A stretch of DNA of 64,000 nucleotides, taken from contig PBNV01000004.1 in NCBI GenBank assembly GCA_002723345.1, forward strand, positions 1-64,000, written 5' to 3'. Position numbers and translations under genes: made by a program. Source of the stretch: Rhodospirillaceae bacterium. GTDB lineage: Bacteria > Pseudomonadota > Alphaproteobacteria > Rhodospirillales > UBA2165. The notes below the pieces were generated by a model. The model searched no databases and had not been told where the DNA came from. It saw nothing but the letters and a program-made list of their open reading frames with translations. Shown here piece by piece: positions 27,667 through 36,852 of this stretch. The first letter of the stretch is position 1, and each line of letters begins with the position of its first letter.

Positions 27667-28800
27667 TCAATTCCCCAGAACATCAATGACGATTTGACGG
27701 TATTCGTCTCGGGTCGGGCGCACCGGTGCAGCCAAATTGAAATGGCTATTGAACGCCTCGTCTATGATCGCGTCCAAATCATTCTTTTCATACCCCATCT
27801 CACGCACCCCAGAGGGCAAACCAAGGCGATCATTAATTTCTTCAGTGCGTTTTGCGATTCGCTCCCCAACACCATCTCCTCCGTTTAGACCCATGGCATG
27901 AGCAATGGCGTCCAGTTTGCTGTTAATCCTTCCGTCGTAGAATCTCATAATCGTGGGCATGGAGACCGTTACTAGCGTGCCATGGTGCAGGGGGCTGTCC
28001 CCGAAAGCCATAGAAAGAGAATGGATTGGTCCCAATCCCATATAGATCGCCATCCCGCCCTCGAGCGCCGCCATGGCCATATTGTAGCGGGCTTCTTTAT
28101 CCGATCCGTCCGATGCCGCCCGATCAATATAGCTCACCGCACGGTAAATGCCGTCGAGCGCAATCGCTTCTGTGGGACCATTCTCATTAATGGACAAATA
28201 TCCCTCAACACAGTGGGTAACTGCATCCATGCCTGTCGCAGCGGTTAGCCTTGGCGGCAGTGTATAGGTCAATGCAGGGTCGCAAATGGCCAAATCAGGT
28301 TTCACGAGGGGACTGCGAATGCCCATGGCCGGGCCATTCTTTTCGGGATGAATACCACCCCCAAAGGTAATTTCTGCACCCGTGCCCGCCGTGGTTGGTA
28401 TCGTTATATAGGGGGCAACATTTACACCAATTTTTTCCGGATGCTTGAGATAATTGATGACGTCGCCACCCTGCACAGCCACAACACGTAGTGCTTTCCC
28501 AGAGTCCAATACGGACCCGCCACCAACAGCCACGACCCCGTCACATGCTTCCGACTTGTATGATAGAAGCGCCCGTTCAACGCCGTCAATGGTCGGGTTC
28601 TCGGGGATATCATCAAAAACAGCCCATGCCTGGCCTGAAGGCAAGACACTTGTGACCTGTTGAAATACGCCATGTTCCACAAGCCCCCGGTCAGTTAGAA
28701 AGAGAGGTTTAGTTATGCCTCTTTTTTCCAATTCGGGACCAAGTTCCTGAATGGCACCGAAGTCAAAATGAATGGGAGGGAAATTGGGTAGATAAGCCAC
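27667..28800 (-). CDS. Iron-containing alcohol dehydrogenase
   Basis: The 377-residue enzyme is a group III Fe-ADH. The NAD-binding GGGSVLDSGKALR, the TTAGTGAEITFGGG segment, the metal-ligand helix DAVTHCVEGYLS and the GLGPIHSLSMAFGDSPLHHG region with His ligands are present. Substrate cannot be told: the family covers alcohols, lactaldehyde, maleylacetate and phosphonate-derived aldehydes. It lies 77 bases after the molybdenum hydroxylase and three bases before the GMC gene, so the three likely form one catabolic unit. Confidence 0.9.
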   Translation of the reverse strand: MAYLPNFPPIHFDFGAIQELGPELEKRGITKPLFLTDRGLVEHGVFQQVTSVLPSGQAWAVFDDIPENPTIDGVERALLSYKSEACDGVVAVGGGSVLDSGKALRVVAVQGGDVINYLKHPEKIGVNVAPYITIPTTAGTGAEITFGGGIHPEKNGPAMGIRSPLVKPDLAICDPALTYTLPPRLTAATGMDAVTHCVEGYLSINENGPTEAIALDGIYRAVSYIDRAASDGSDKEARYNMAMAALEGGMAIYMGLGPIHSLSMAFGDSPLHHGTLVTVSMPTIMRFYDGRINSKLDAIAHAMGLNGGDGVGERIAKRTEEINDRLGLPSGVREMGYEKNDLDAIIDEAFNSHFNLAAPVRPTRDEYRQIVIDVLGN

Positions 28801-28877
28801 AGTTAATCCTTTTCAGCCCGGCTATTGGGGGTAATGCGAGTAATCAATAACAATTGCCGTTTGGCCAGTCTTTTAGA

Positions 28878-31193
28878 CTAAGCGGCGTCTTGGAGTGCAC
28901 GCCAGACGCGTTCCGGTGTGGCAGGCATTTCGATGTCCGTCACACCAGCGGAGGATAAGGCGTCCACGATGGCATTTACGACGGCCGGCGGCGCACCAAC
29001 GGTGCCGGTTTCCCCTGCCCCTTTAACACCCAGAGGATTAGTGCCTGTTGGCACTGGATGTGATGAGGCATTAAAAAGTGGTACGACGTCCGCTCGCGGC
29101 ATGGTGTAATCTTGGAAAGATGCCGACAACAACTGGCCCGACTCGTTTTCGTAGACAATATTCTCAAACAAAGCCTGTCCAACGCCTTGGGTAATGCCGC
29201 CGTGAATTTGTCCCTCCAGCAACAGGGGGTTAATGACATTTCCAACATCACCCACGATGGTCATGTCAACGAGGGAGACCTTTCCGGGGTCAGGATCCAC
29301 TTCCACTTCAGCGATCTGGCATCCATTGGGAAAGTTGCCAGTGCCCGGGTCGAAGGTCCCGGTTCCATCCAAGCCCATTCCGAGATGAGACGGCCACATC
29401 ATCGGCGTGTAGGACATCTTGGCAACTTCAACGATATCGATGCTTTTGTCGGTGCCCGCGACAGAAAACGCACCATCCTCAAATTCGATGTCCGACTCGC
29501 CGGCTTCCAGCAGGTGGCCTGCTATCTTTTTGCCTTTCTTAATAATCTCATCTGCGGCAAAACGCAGAGCTGATCCGCCCACCGTCATCGACCGCGACCC
29601 GACCGTGCCCCGGCCCATGGCGACTTTGTCGGAGTCTCCTTGCAGGAGGGTTACGCTGTCGTAAGGTACACCGAGGAATTCAGACACCATCTGAGAGTAA
29701 ACTGTCGCATGGCCCTGACCGTGGGAGTGCGTTCCAGCAATAACGGTGACAGTTCCACCAGCGTCAAACCGGATATCCATGCGCTCGTTGAACGGTGCCG
29801 CTCCCTCCAAGTAGGATGAAAGGCCAATTCCGCGGAGCTTTCCAGCTGTTTCAGATCGCTGACGGCGGGCCGCAAATCCAGACCAATCTGCTTTGTCCAA
29901 GGCGTCATCCATTACATTCTCAAACTCACCGCTGTCATAGGCGTAAATTAGGGCCGTCTGGTACGGCATCTGATCCGATTTGATAAGATTTTTACGTCGG
30001 ATTTCGATAGCATCCATGCCCATTTCTTTGGCACCGAGCTCAATCAGTCGCTCCAGCACGTACGCGGCCTCGGGCCGCCCGGCCCCGCGATAAGGAGCCG
30101 TGCCGTTGGTATTGGTGTAGCGGCACCGGGTCGTGACGTCGATGGCTGGGATGGCATAGACACCCGACATAAGAAAGGTAAAGAACATCGGAGGGACACC
30201 CGCCGAAGGCGCAACATAGGCGCCAACATTGTAATCACCGGACACCCTCACAGCGGTGATCAAACCATTAGCATCGAAAGCCATTTCGCAATCCGCGACC
30301 ACATCTCGGCCATGGGAGTCGGAAATAAACGACTCAAGCCGATCCGACGTCCATTTCACGGGACGGTTAAGACGCCTTGCTGCCCAGAGAACTAAAACGT
30401 CCTCTCCATAAAAACCGCCCTTCATTCCAAAGCCGCCGCCTACGTCTGGAGAGATCACCTGCAATTTGTTTTCCGGTATATGAAAGAGCTCATGGGCAAT
30501 CTCCTGGCGCACCCGATTGGGCCCCTGGTTGCTGCCGTAGAGCGTGAGCTTGTCTTCCCCTTTACTATACACTCCGATCGAGGCCCGGGGCTCCATAGAA
30601 TTAGTGGTGATGCGATTATTATAGATAGTCGACTTCGTGACATGATGGGCCTTATTTATAGCATCCGTAACACCGTCCGCATTCCCCATGCCGAAGGTCC
30701 AGGCCAAGTTATCATCAATGCCTTCCCAGACACCGGGGGCGCCCTCCTTCCTTGCCTCCTGAACGCGCGTCACGGACGGTAAAATTTCATAATCCACCAT
30801 GATTAGTTCAGACGCGTCCATTGCCTCTGTTAGGCTTTCTGCAATGACTAGGGCCAGAGGGGCACCGACGCATTTAACTTCCCCCCGCACCAGTGCGGGA
30901 TGCGGGCGCAGACGAGCCTCCCCCTTAAGGAGCATTGGATTGACAGTCTCACAGTTGATGGTCCCCATTCCGTCCGACGCGTAATCCTCACCGGTCAGAA
31001 CAGCAATAACACCGGGCGCATCCTCTGCCTCGCTCGTATCTATGGCATTGATCTTTGCGTTCGCATGTATCGACCTGTGCACCGCAGCGTATGTCATATT
31101 AGGAAAACCGATATCATCTACATACCGTCCCTGGCCGGTCAAAAATTTTGGGTCTTCTTTGCGGGTAACGGGTTGTCCAATTCCAAACTGCAT
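28878..31193 (-). CDS. Xanthine dehydrogenase family molybdopterin-binding subunit (CoxL form II-like)
   Basis: The 771-residue protein matches the large subunit of aerobic CO dehydrogenase/xanthine oxidase-type enzymes: GIGQPVTRKEDPKFLTGQGR at the start, VGGGFGMKGGFYGEDV, the active-site loop PYRGAGRPEA and the catalytic Glu in GVKGAGETGTVGAP. The loop has no AYxCSFR signature, so this is not a form I CO dehydrogenase. Related form II enzymes oxidise aldehydes, nicotinate or other heterocycles. The FAD subunit and the 2Fe-2S subunit that should accompany it are absent on both sides. Start at 31193. Confidence 0.9.
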   Translation of the reverse strand: MQFGIGQPVTRKEDPKFLTGQGRYVDDIGFPNMTYAAVHRSIHANAKINAIDTSEAEDAPGVIAVLTGEDYASDGMGTINCETVNPMLLKGEARLRPHPALVRGEVKCVGAPLALVIAESLTEAMDASELIMVDYEILPSVTRVQEARKEGAPGVWEGIDDNLAWTFGMGNADGVTDAINKAHHVTKSTIYNNRITTNSMEPRASIGVYSKGEDKLTLYGSNQGPNRVRQEIAHELFHIPENKLQVISPDVGGGFGMKGGFYGEDVLVLWAARRLNRPVKWTSDRLESFISDSHGRDVVADCEMAFDANGLITAVRVSGDYNVGAYVAPSAGVPPMFFTFLMSGVYAIPAIDVTTRCRYTNTNGTAPYRGAGRPEAAYVLERLIELGAKEMGMDAIEIRRKNLIKSDQMPYQTALIYAYDSGEFENVMDDALDKADWSGFAARRQRSETAGKLRGIGLSSYLEGAAPFNERMDIRFDAGGTVTVIAGTHSHGQGHATVYSQMVSEFLGVPYDSVTLLQGDSDKVAMGRGTVGSRSMTVGGSALRFAADEIIKKGKKIAGHLLEAGESDIEFEDGAFSVAGTDKSIDIVEVAKMSYTPMMWPSHLGMGLDGTGTFDPGTGNFPNGCQIAEVEVDPDPGKVSLVDMTIVGDVGNVINPLLLEGQIHGGITQGVGQALFENIVYENESGQLLSASFQDYTMPRADVVPLFNASSHPVPTGTNPLGVKGAGETGTVGAPPAVVNAIVDALSSAGVTDIEMPATPERVWRALQDAA

Positions 31194-31323
31194 GATGCGT
31201 CGCCTTATATGATGTATTAGAGGGCGTGAATTTTACTGGAATTGTTCTTAATTCCCAGACCTTTTTACTCCGCCGCAAGGACAGTAGAGCCCCGCAATCA
31301 GATGTTGACGCGAGGGAGAGACT

Positions 31324-31803
31324 TCAATACCGGGGATCGTCCATCCGATAGAGCCGGCTCGCCGCTGTTTTCGCAAACTGAACATGTTGCGTCTTGCGAC
31401 GGGCGGCATTTACTCTGACGATCTTCGCTTCCCGCAGAATGGCGGCATTGTAGGCATCTGCTATCATGAGACCGCACTCTTCGGGCAGAATTTCGATAGG
31501 AAATCCGTTGGCAACTGCAAAATACATTTGATCAGCGAACGGCAGATAATCTCGCCACTTATCATCGGAGCGGAAATCAGCGACGGAGGATTTGACCTCA
31601 ATAACAATATAAAAACCCTTGCTGTTCAGACCCATCACATCCACGCGACGGTTAGAGGTCAGTTTAAATTCCGTAAGCGGGCTATACCCGAGTGACCATA
31701 GATACCGACAAACACCCCGGGTGATGTCCTCTGCCCCGAACTGGCCGACAATCGGCAGCTCTTTCTCGAACAAAAATTTGTTCCTGTTATGTTTCATCGG
31801 CAC
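31324..31803 (-). CDS. mmcB: MmcB family DNA repair protein
   Basis: The 159-residue protein matches MmcB, an alphaproteobacterial family known from SOS-linked DNA repair. It has a PD-(D/E)XK-like nuclease core: RVDVMGLNSKGFYIVIEVKSS with the Asp and Glu-x-Lys, then DFRSDDKWRDYLPFADQMYFAV. The C-terminus (LREAKIVRVNAARRK) is also typical. The start is GTG at 31803 or ATG at 31797; no strong SD decides. It is divergent from the YjbQ gene. Confidence 0.92.
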   Translation of the reverse strand: MPMKHNRNKFLFEKELPIVGQFGAEDITRGVCRYLWSLGYSPLTEFKLTSNRRVDVMGLNSKGFYIVIEVKSSVADFRSDDKWRDYLPFADQMYFAVANGFPIEILPEECGLMIADAYNAAILREAKIVRVNAARRKTQHVQFAKTAASRLYRMDDPRY

Positions 31804-31907
31804 AGCTTACAGTCAAAACTCCGCCATCTGCAACAATTTCAGCAGAGTACTCGCGCAGGCGTTGCTGGTTCTAGTCAGTCCGGCCCAAATCCCGTAAACT
31901 TCCAATT

Positions 31908-32348
31908 ATGTCCAATATGCTCGAAATGTCGCGGCAGGCGCAACAGTTGCTACCCTGTAACACTCAGGGGCAAGGCCTCTATGAGATCACGCGGGATGTC
32001 ATCAGTTGGACCGAGTCCTGGCCAATAACGACCGGGCTTCTGACTATCTATTGCCGGCATACATCAGCTTCGCTCATCATTCAAGAAAACGCGGATCCGG
32101 CAGTGCTAGAAGATCTACAACATTTCTTCAAACAACTCGTTCCTGAAGGCGGTTTGTCATACAAGCACGCCGCCGAGGGGCCCGATGATATGCCCGCTCA
32201 CATCAAGGGCGCACTCACCGCGACGTGTCTGAGCATCCCAGTTGCCAGTGGCTCACTCACACTAGGTGTTTGGCAGGGGATTTTTCTATTTGAACATAGA
32301 TTGCAGCCCCACACTCGCGAGGTTATCCTTCATCTGACCGGGACTTAA
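31908..32348 (+). CDS. YjbQ family protein (secondary thiamine-phosphate synthase type)
   Basis: The 146-residue protein is a member of the YjbQ/UPF0047 family: GLYEITRDVISW, LLTIYCRHTSASLIIQENADPAV, ADP-like central segment, HIKGALTATCLSIPVASGSLTLGVWQGIFLFEHR. Homologues show weak thiamine phosphate synthase activity, but the real role is not settled. It lies ten bases before the TPR-GT41 gene, likely in one transcript. Confidence 0.92.
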   Translation: MSNMLEMSRQAQQLLPCNTQGQGLYEITRDVISWTESWPITTGLLTIYCRHTSASLIIQENADPAVLEDLQHFFKQLVPEGGLSYKHAAEGPDDMPAHIKGALTATCLSIPVASGSLTLGVWQGIFLFEHRLQPHTREVILHLTGT

Positions 32349-32357
32349 AGGACATCT

Positions 32358-34349
32358 ATGGATATATCCCGAGCCATCCGCAAACGATTGGAGGAGGGCC
32401 TGCAGGAACATCAGCGCGGGGCACTCGAGGCTGCGCAGGTGATCTACCAAGGGGTGCTAGATGACGACCCCGAGAATGCAGATGCCTATCATTTTTTGGG
32501 GCTGATTGCCCATCAGCAGCAAAATTTCGAAACAGCGGTCTCGCTTATCCAAAGAGCGACCGCTAAAGATAACGCACGGCCCACCTTTCATTTTAATCTG
32601 GGAGCCGCTCAATTGGCCCTAGGCGAAACCGAGGCGGCACGGGCCTCCTACGAGAGAGCGGCAATATTCAAACCGGATTGGCCGGAAGCTCATTTTAACG
32701 CTGGCAGTCTCGCGGGCCAGATGAACGATGCGGAACGAGCCTTGTCATCATTGACCCGGGCTATCGAACTGAGAGAAAATTATGCTGAAGCGCACTCCAG
32801 CTTGGCTGCTGTGCTAAACATACTCAATCGCCCTGCTGATGCGAAAGTTTCTGCCGATAGAGCTTTACAACTCGATCCCGAATTAGCAGAGGCATGGATC
32901 AACCTTGGCAACGCTGAGGACAAACTCGGGGACTTATCTGCTGCGGAGACAGCTCACCGCCGATCTATCCAGGCCAATCCTGCCAATGCGTCAAGCTATT
33001 ATAATCTTGGAAACACCCTTGCAGATATGTGGCAACAGACTGAGGCAATACGGTATTTCAGAAAAGCCCTGGAGATATCGCCCGAGTTCGAGAATGCGCA
33101 AGATAACCTGCTTCTTAACCTGTTATATGATCCAAACGCAACAGAGGCCTCGCTTTTCCACGAGAGCAGGACCTGCGAAAAACAGTTGTCTCGCCCCTCG
33201 GCCCAAGCCGATCATAATAATAGTAGACAGCCGGACCGACCCCTTAACATTGGCTATGTTTCGCCCGACTTTCGCACCCATTCCTGCGCTTATTTTCTGG
33301 AAGCCCTGTTCAGACATCACGACCGAGTACGATTTGTTATCTTTGCCTATGCCAATGTTGCGCAGCCAGATAAAACTAGTAGTCGGTTTCAGGAAATGGC
33401 CGACCACTGGCACAATATATCGGGAATGAGCGACGAAGCGGCGGTCCAATTAATTGGGGCGAACAAGATCGATGTTCTCGTCGACCTCGCGGGCCGAAGC
33501 AAAAATCACCGCTTGGGCATATTCCGTCGTAAACCAGCACCAATCCAGATAAGCTGGCTCGGGTATCCCGGCACGACAGGTGTGCCAGCCATTGATTACC
33601 GTATCACCGACACCACCGCCGACCCGATCGGGCCGGCTGATGACCACCATGCCGAAACACTCCTCCGGCTAGATGGTGGCTTCCATTGTTACACGCCGCC
33701 AGACCCCTCTCCCAAACCTGCGCCGAGTCCCGTCAATCGCAATGGTTATGTCACTTTTGGATCGTTCAACAACTTGGCGAAAGTGTCTGAATACACCATC
33801 GCGGTCTGGAGCGATATTCTTCGCCAAACACCCCAATCCGTTCTCCTGCTCAAAAGTCTGTCACTGGGCAGCCGGGAAACCCGGGACAACATTTTGGCAG
33901 CATTCGAGGCGAGGGAGATTGATGCCAACCGTATCAAGCTTATGGGCTGGATACCCAAATCGGAGACCCCGCTTGCCGCGTACCATCAGATAGACATCGC
34001 TCTTGATACCTTTCCATATAATGGCACAACCACGACGTTTGAAGCGCTCTGGATGGGCGTCCCGGTTGTCACGGTTTCGGGTAGTCGGCATGCCGGGCGC
34101 GTGGGCGCGTCTATACTTGGCGCTCTTGATTTGGGTGATCTCGTGGCATTAACGTCGGCCGATTATATTGCCGCGTGCACGTCCCTTGCCCGTGACACGA
34201 AGAAGCTAAACTCATTGCGCTATAGTCTCCGAACTAGGCTGCGGGACTCAACCTTAATGGACGGTCTTGGCTTTACCAGAAAAATGGAAGAGGCCCTCCG
34301 TCAAACTTGGCGAAGCTGGTGCGCCAAGCCTGCAGCTGGACACTCGTAG
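32358..34349 (+). CDS. TPR-containing GT41 O-GlcNAc transferase-like protein
   Basis: The 663-residue protein has about seven TPR repeats (residues 15-255) and a canonical GT41 catalytic region: NIGYVSPDFRTHSCAYF with the catalytic His, DLAGRSKNHRLGIFRRKPAPIQISWLGYPGTTG, DYRITD, FGSFNNLAKVS, LLLKS and DTFPYNGTTTTFEALWMGVPVVT. It should transfer a sugar from UDP or another nucleotide to protein hydroxyls. Bacterial members often modify flagellin or adhesins or have unknown targets. It follows yjbQ by ten bases. A divergent paralogue lies at 10286, and no flagellar gene is in the window. Confidence 0.92.
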   Translation: MDISRAIRKRLEEGLQEHQRGALEAAQVIYQGVLDDDPENADAYHFLGLIAHQQQNFETAVSLIQRATAKDNARPTFHFNLGAAQLALGETEAARASYERAAIFKPDWPEAHFNAGSLAGQMNDAERALSSLTRAIELRENYAEAHSSLAAVLNILNRPADAKVSADRALQLDPELAEAWINLGNAEDKLGDLSAAETAHRRSIQANPANASSYYNLGNTLADMWQQTEAIRYFRKALEISPEFENAQDNLLLNLLYDPNATEASLFHESRTCEKQLSRPSAQADHNNSRQPDRPLNIGYVSPDFRTHSCAYFLEALFRHHDRVRFVIFAYANVAQPDKTSSRFQEMADHWHNISGMSDEAAVQLIGANKIDVLVDLAGRSKNHRLGIFRRKPAPIQISWLGYPGTTGVPAIDYRITDTTADPIGPADDHHAETLLRLDGGFHCYTPPDPSPKPAPSPVNRNGYVTFGSFNNLAKVSEYTIAVWSDILRQTPQSVLLLKSLSLGSRETRDNILAAFEAREIDANRIKLMGWIPKSETPLAAYHQIDIALDTFPYNGTTTTFEALWMGVPVVTVSGSRHAGRVGASILGALDLGDLVALTSADYIAACTSLARDTKKLNSLRYSLRTRLRDSTLMDGLGFTRKMEEALRQTWRSWCAKPAAGHS

Positions 34350-34384
34350 AAGTCTTATCGAGGGGAGAGAGACCGCGGCTCGGG

Positions 34385-34921
34385 TTATTCCGCCGCGCCA
34401 GCCCCGTGAATCCATGCGGCCTGTTTCTGCACGGTTTTGGTCTTAGTCCATGCTTCAAGCATCTCTGCTGACGAGGAGCTCAACCGCTCCATCATCTCAG
34501 GTGTCTCTGTCCTTACAGTGAGTTCGAGCCGATGGCCATTGGGGTCGAAGAAGTAAATAGACTTGCAGAAGCCGTGATCCGTCGGACCAATCACGTCAAC
34601 CCCCGCGGCTTCCAGCTTGGCCTTTTTCTCAAGCAGCTCTTCCTCATCTTCAACAACGAGTGCGAGATGTTGTACCCATTCTGGCGTGTTGGTGTCTTTA
34701 ATCGCCGGCGGCGACTCCGGCACCTCAAAAAAGGCCACACAACTGCCGTCCGCCATGGCAAAGAAAATGTGCATGTAAGGACATTTCTCACCCGTAGAGG
34801 GTACAGTGTCTTCCGACACGGCAGCGTAATATTTTAAACCTAATATATCGATATAAAAATCTGCCGTTTGCTTGGCATCATTGCATCGATACGCCACATG
34901 ATGGAGTTGCTGGACTGCCAT
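34385..34921 (-). CDS. VOC family protein (glyoxalase/dioxygenase fold)
   Basis: The 178-residue protein has paired beta-alpha-beta-beta-beta modules of the vicinal oxygen chelate fold: LHHVAYRCNDAKQTADFYIDILGLKYY with the first metal His, HIFFAMADGSCVAFFEVPESP, VQHLALVVEDEEELLEKKAKLEAAGVDVIGP and FFDPNGHRLELTV with the last metal Glu. Possible roles are glyoxalase, extradiol dioxygenase or fosfomycin-resistance-like; the substrate cannot be told. The C-terminal 35 residues extend beyond the fold. Confidence 0.88.
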   Translation of the reverse strand: MAVQQLHHVAYRCNDAKQTADFYIDILGLKYYAAVSEDTVPSTGEKCPYMHIFFAMADGSCVAFFEVPESPPAIKDTNTPEWVQHLALVVEDEEELLEKKAKLEAAGVDVIGPTDHGFCKSIYFFDPNGHRLELTVRTETPEMMERLSSSSAEMLEAWTKTKTVQKQAAWIHGAGAAE

Positions 34922-35062
34922 AATTACCTCCTGTGTAATTCGTATCCTGTTAATCGCCGATCATACGCCCCCTGGCCCGCAACGTGCAAGTTTGACGCTC
35001 TCATTGAATTCTGAGGTATTGCTGCCTAAGAATGGGTCAGCTCAGACAACTAAATTCGACGA

Positions 35063-35740
35063 ATGGTAAAGAATATCAAAATTACACGGAGCAGTGTTCT
35101 GTCTGGTGCCCTCGAGGCCCATTTGGAAAAGTGCGAGCGGAAGGGGCTATTACAACGCTCAACCCAAGAAGAGCGCTCCCGTTCTCGGCAAGAAGCGATC
35201 GCGAAGTTTGCCCCCAGAGAAGACATCTGGCTCTTTGCCTACGGGTCCTTGTTATGGAACCCGACCATCTACTTCAAGGAAATGAGGAACGGCCAATTGA
35301 GGGGATATCATCGACGGTTCTGCATGGAGACGGTCCTGGGCCGGGGCACACCTGAGAATCCTGGATTAATGCTCGCCCTTGATCATGGCGGCTCGTGCCA
35401 CGGCATTGCCTACCGTATTGATCGGGCGGTCGCAGAGCAAGAGCTAAAAATAGTCTGGGACCGGGAAATGATCTCGACCGCCTATGTCGCCCGGGTTCTG
35501 CCATTGGTGACGGATCAAGGCCCTCTCAAGGCCATCACCTTTACCATCAATCGCAATAGCAAACAGTATACCGGCAAAATGGCCGTGGAAAAAGTTGCCG
35601 CCGTGATTGCCCGGTCCGGCGGACCCATGGGAGACTGTTCGGAGTATTTATTTCAAACGATCGAAAAAATGACAGAATTAAATATAAAAGATAAGCATCT
35701 TTTACTTCTCGCGGACTTAGTAAAAGCGCAATTGGCGTAG
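35063..35740 (+). CDS. chaC: ChaC-type glutathione-specific gamma-glutamylcyclotransferase
   Basis: The 225-residue protein has the ChaC signature IWLFAYGSLLWNP near residue 55, then GQLRGYHRRFCMETVLGRGTPENPG with the catalytic Glu, LDHGGSCHGIAYRI and WDREM. ChaC cleaves glutathione to 5-oxoproline and Cys-Gly in the cytoplasm. The N-terminal 50 residues are basic. The fused 5-oxoprolinase-type enzyme at 12043 would recycle the product. It stands alone here. Confidence 0.92.
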   Translation: MVKNIKITRSSVLSGALEAHLEKCERKGLLQRSTQEERSRSRQEAIAKFAPREDIWLFAYGSLLWNPTIYFKEMRNGQLRGYHRRFCMETVLGRGTPENPGLMLALDHGGSCHGIAYRIDRAVAEQELKIVWDREMISTAYVARVLPLVTDQGPLKAITFTINRNSKQYTGKMAVEKVAAVIARSGGPMGDCSEYLFQTIEKMTELNIKDKHLLLLADLVKAQLA

Positions 35741-35824
35741 ACTATTGGGCGCCCGGAACGCACTAGGGCTTCACAAGTTGGGTTCAAAAGGTTTCAATGT
35801 AGAAGTATCGATAGGGAGGAAATA

Positions 35825-36847
35825 ATGGCAAGTAATCCGATCGACGGTTTTCAAGTGGACCATGCAGATATTAAATTTATCGGCAAGGATCTTCAGAGAC
35901 CAGAATGTATCCTTGCCAAAAGCACCGGCGACCTCTGGGCGGCGGACGCCCGCGGCGGTGTTGTAAAAATCACCCCGGATGGGCGTCAAGACATAATCAC
36001 TCAGCATTTTGGAGAGACATTCTCCCAGGCGCAAAATGCGGCCACCCAGTTCACCGAAGGGACGCTTCCCAATGGCCTAGCCTTTGCCAAAAATGGCAAT
36101 ATATACATCTCTAACTTCGGCACCGATGTGCTTGAGGTTATGGAACCGAACGGAAAAACCACCGTATTGTATGATGAAATTGATGGCGAACCCATCGGCA
36201 AAGTCAATTTTGTCCTACGCGATACGAAAGAACGGCTATGGCTGACCGTGTCGACTCGAATCAAGAATTGGATGGAGGCAATTAGTCCAAATGTCTCCGA
36301 TGGCTTTATCGCGATGGCGGATGATAGGGGCCTCCGGATTATGACGGACGGCCTGTCCTTCACCAATGAAATCCGCTTCGATGCCAACGAGGAATATCTG
36401 TATATCGTAGAGACTTGTGGCCAACGCATTTCCCGAATGAAAGTGGCCGAAGACGGCACGCTCTCCCAACGGGAAGTATTTGGTCCCACTCAACTGGGCA
36501 GCGGTGGTTTTCCTGACGGCATCGCTTTCGACTCCCATGGAAACCTCTGGGGCACATTGGTTATGTCGGATCAGATCTTCGCCATCACGCCAGAGGGGGA
36601 TTACCGGGTAATCTTGGACGACAGGGTCGCAGAAACAGAGCAAGCACTGGAAAAGGCCTTCCGGGCCGACGCGGTCACGCCAGACCACATGCTGGCGGCT
36701 GGCGGCACGATCGCTAATTGGTTCGCCAGTGTGACATTCGGGGGTCTCGATCTCAAAACGGTTTATATCGGAAGCTTGCGCGGCACACGTATTCCCTATT
36801 TCAAATCGCCCGTCGCTGGACTGCCAATGGCGCATTGGGCCGAATAA
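35825..36847 (+). CDS. SMP-30/gluconolactonase/LRE-like protein
   Basis: The 340-residue protein has the six-bladed propeller family features: RPECILAKSTGDLWAADARGG, LPNGLAFAKNGNIYISNFGTD, LSFTNEIRFDANEEYLYIVETCGQRI and FPDGIAFDSHGNLWGTLV. These supply the metal-site Glu, Asn and Asp of SMP-30 lactonases. It likely hydrolyses a sugar lactone or similar ester. A strong SD (GGGAGGA at 35815-35821) precedes the ATG. The next gene starts five bases after its stop, so they form an operon. Confidence 0.88.
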   Translation: MASNPIDGFQVDHADIKFIGKDLQRPECILAKSTGDLWAADARGGVVKITPDGRQDIITQHFGETFSQAQNAATQFTEGTLPNGLAFAKNGNIYISNFGTDVLEVMEPNGKTTVLYDEIDGEPIGKVNFVLRDTKERLWLTVSTRIKNWMEAISPNVSDGFIAMADDRGLRIMTDGLSFTNEIRFDANEEYLYIVETCGQRISRMKVAEDGTLSQREVFGPTQLGSGGFPDGIAFDSHGNLWGTLVMSDQIFAITPEGDYRVILDDRVAETEQALEKAFRADAVTPDHMLAAGGTIANWFASVTFGGLDLKTVYIGSLRGTRIPYFKSPVAGLPMAHWAE

Positions 36848-36852
36848 TAGGT

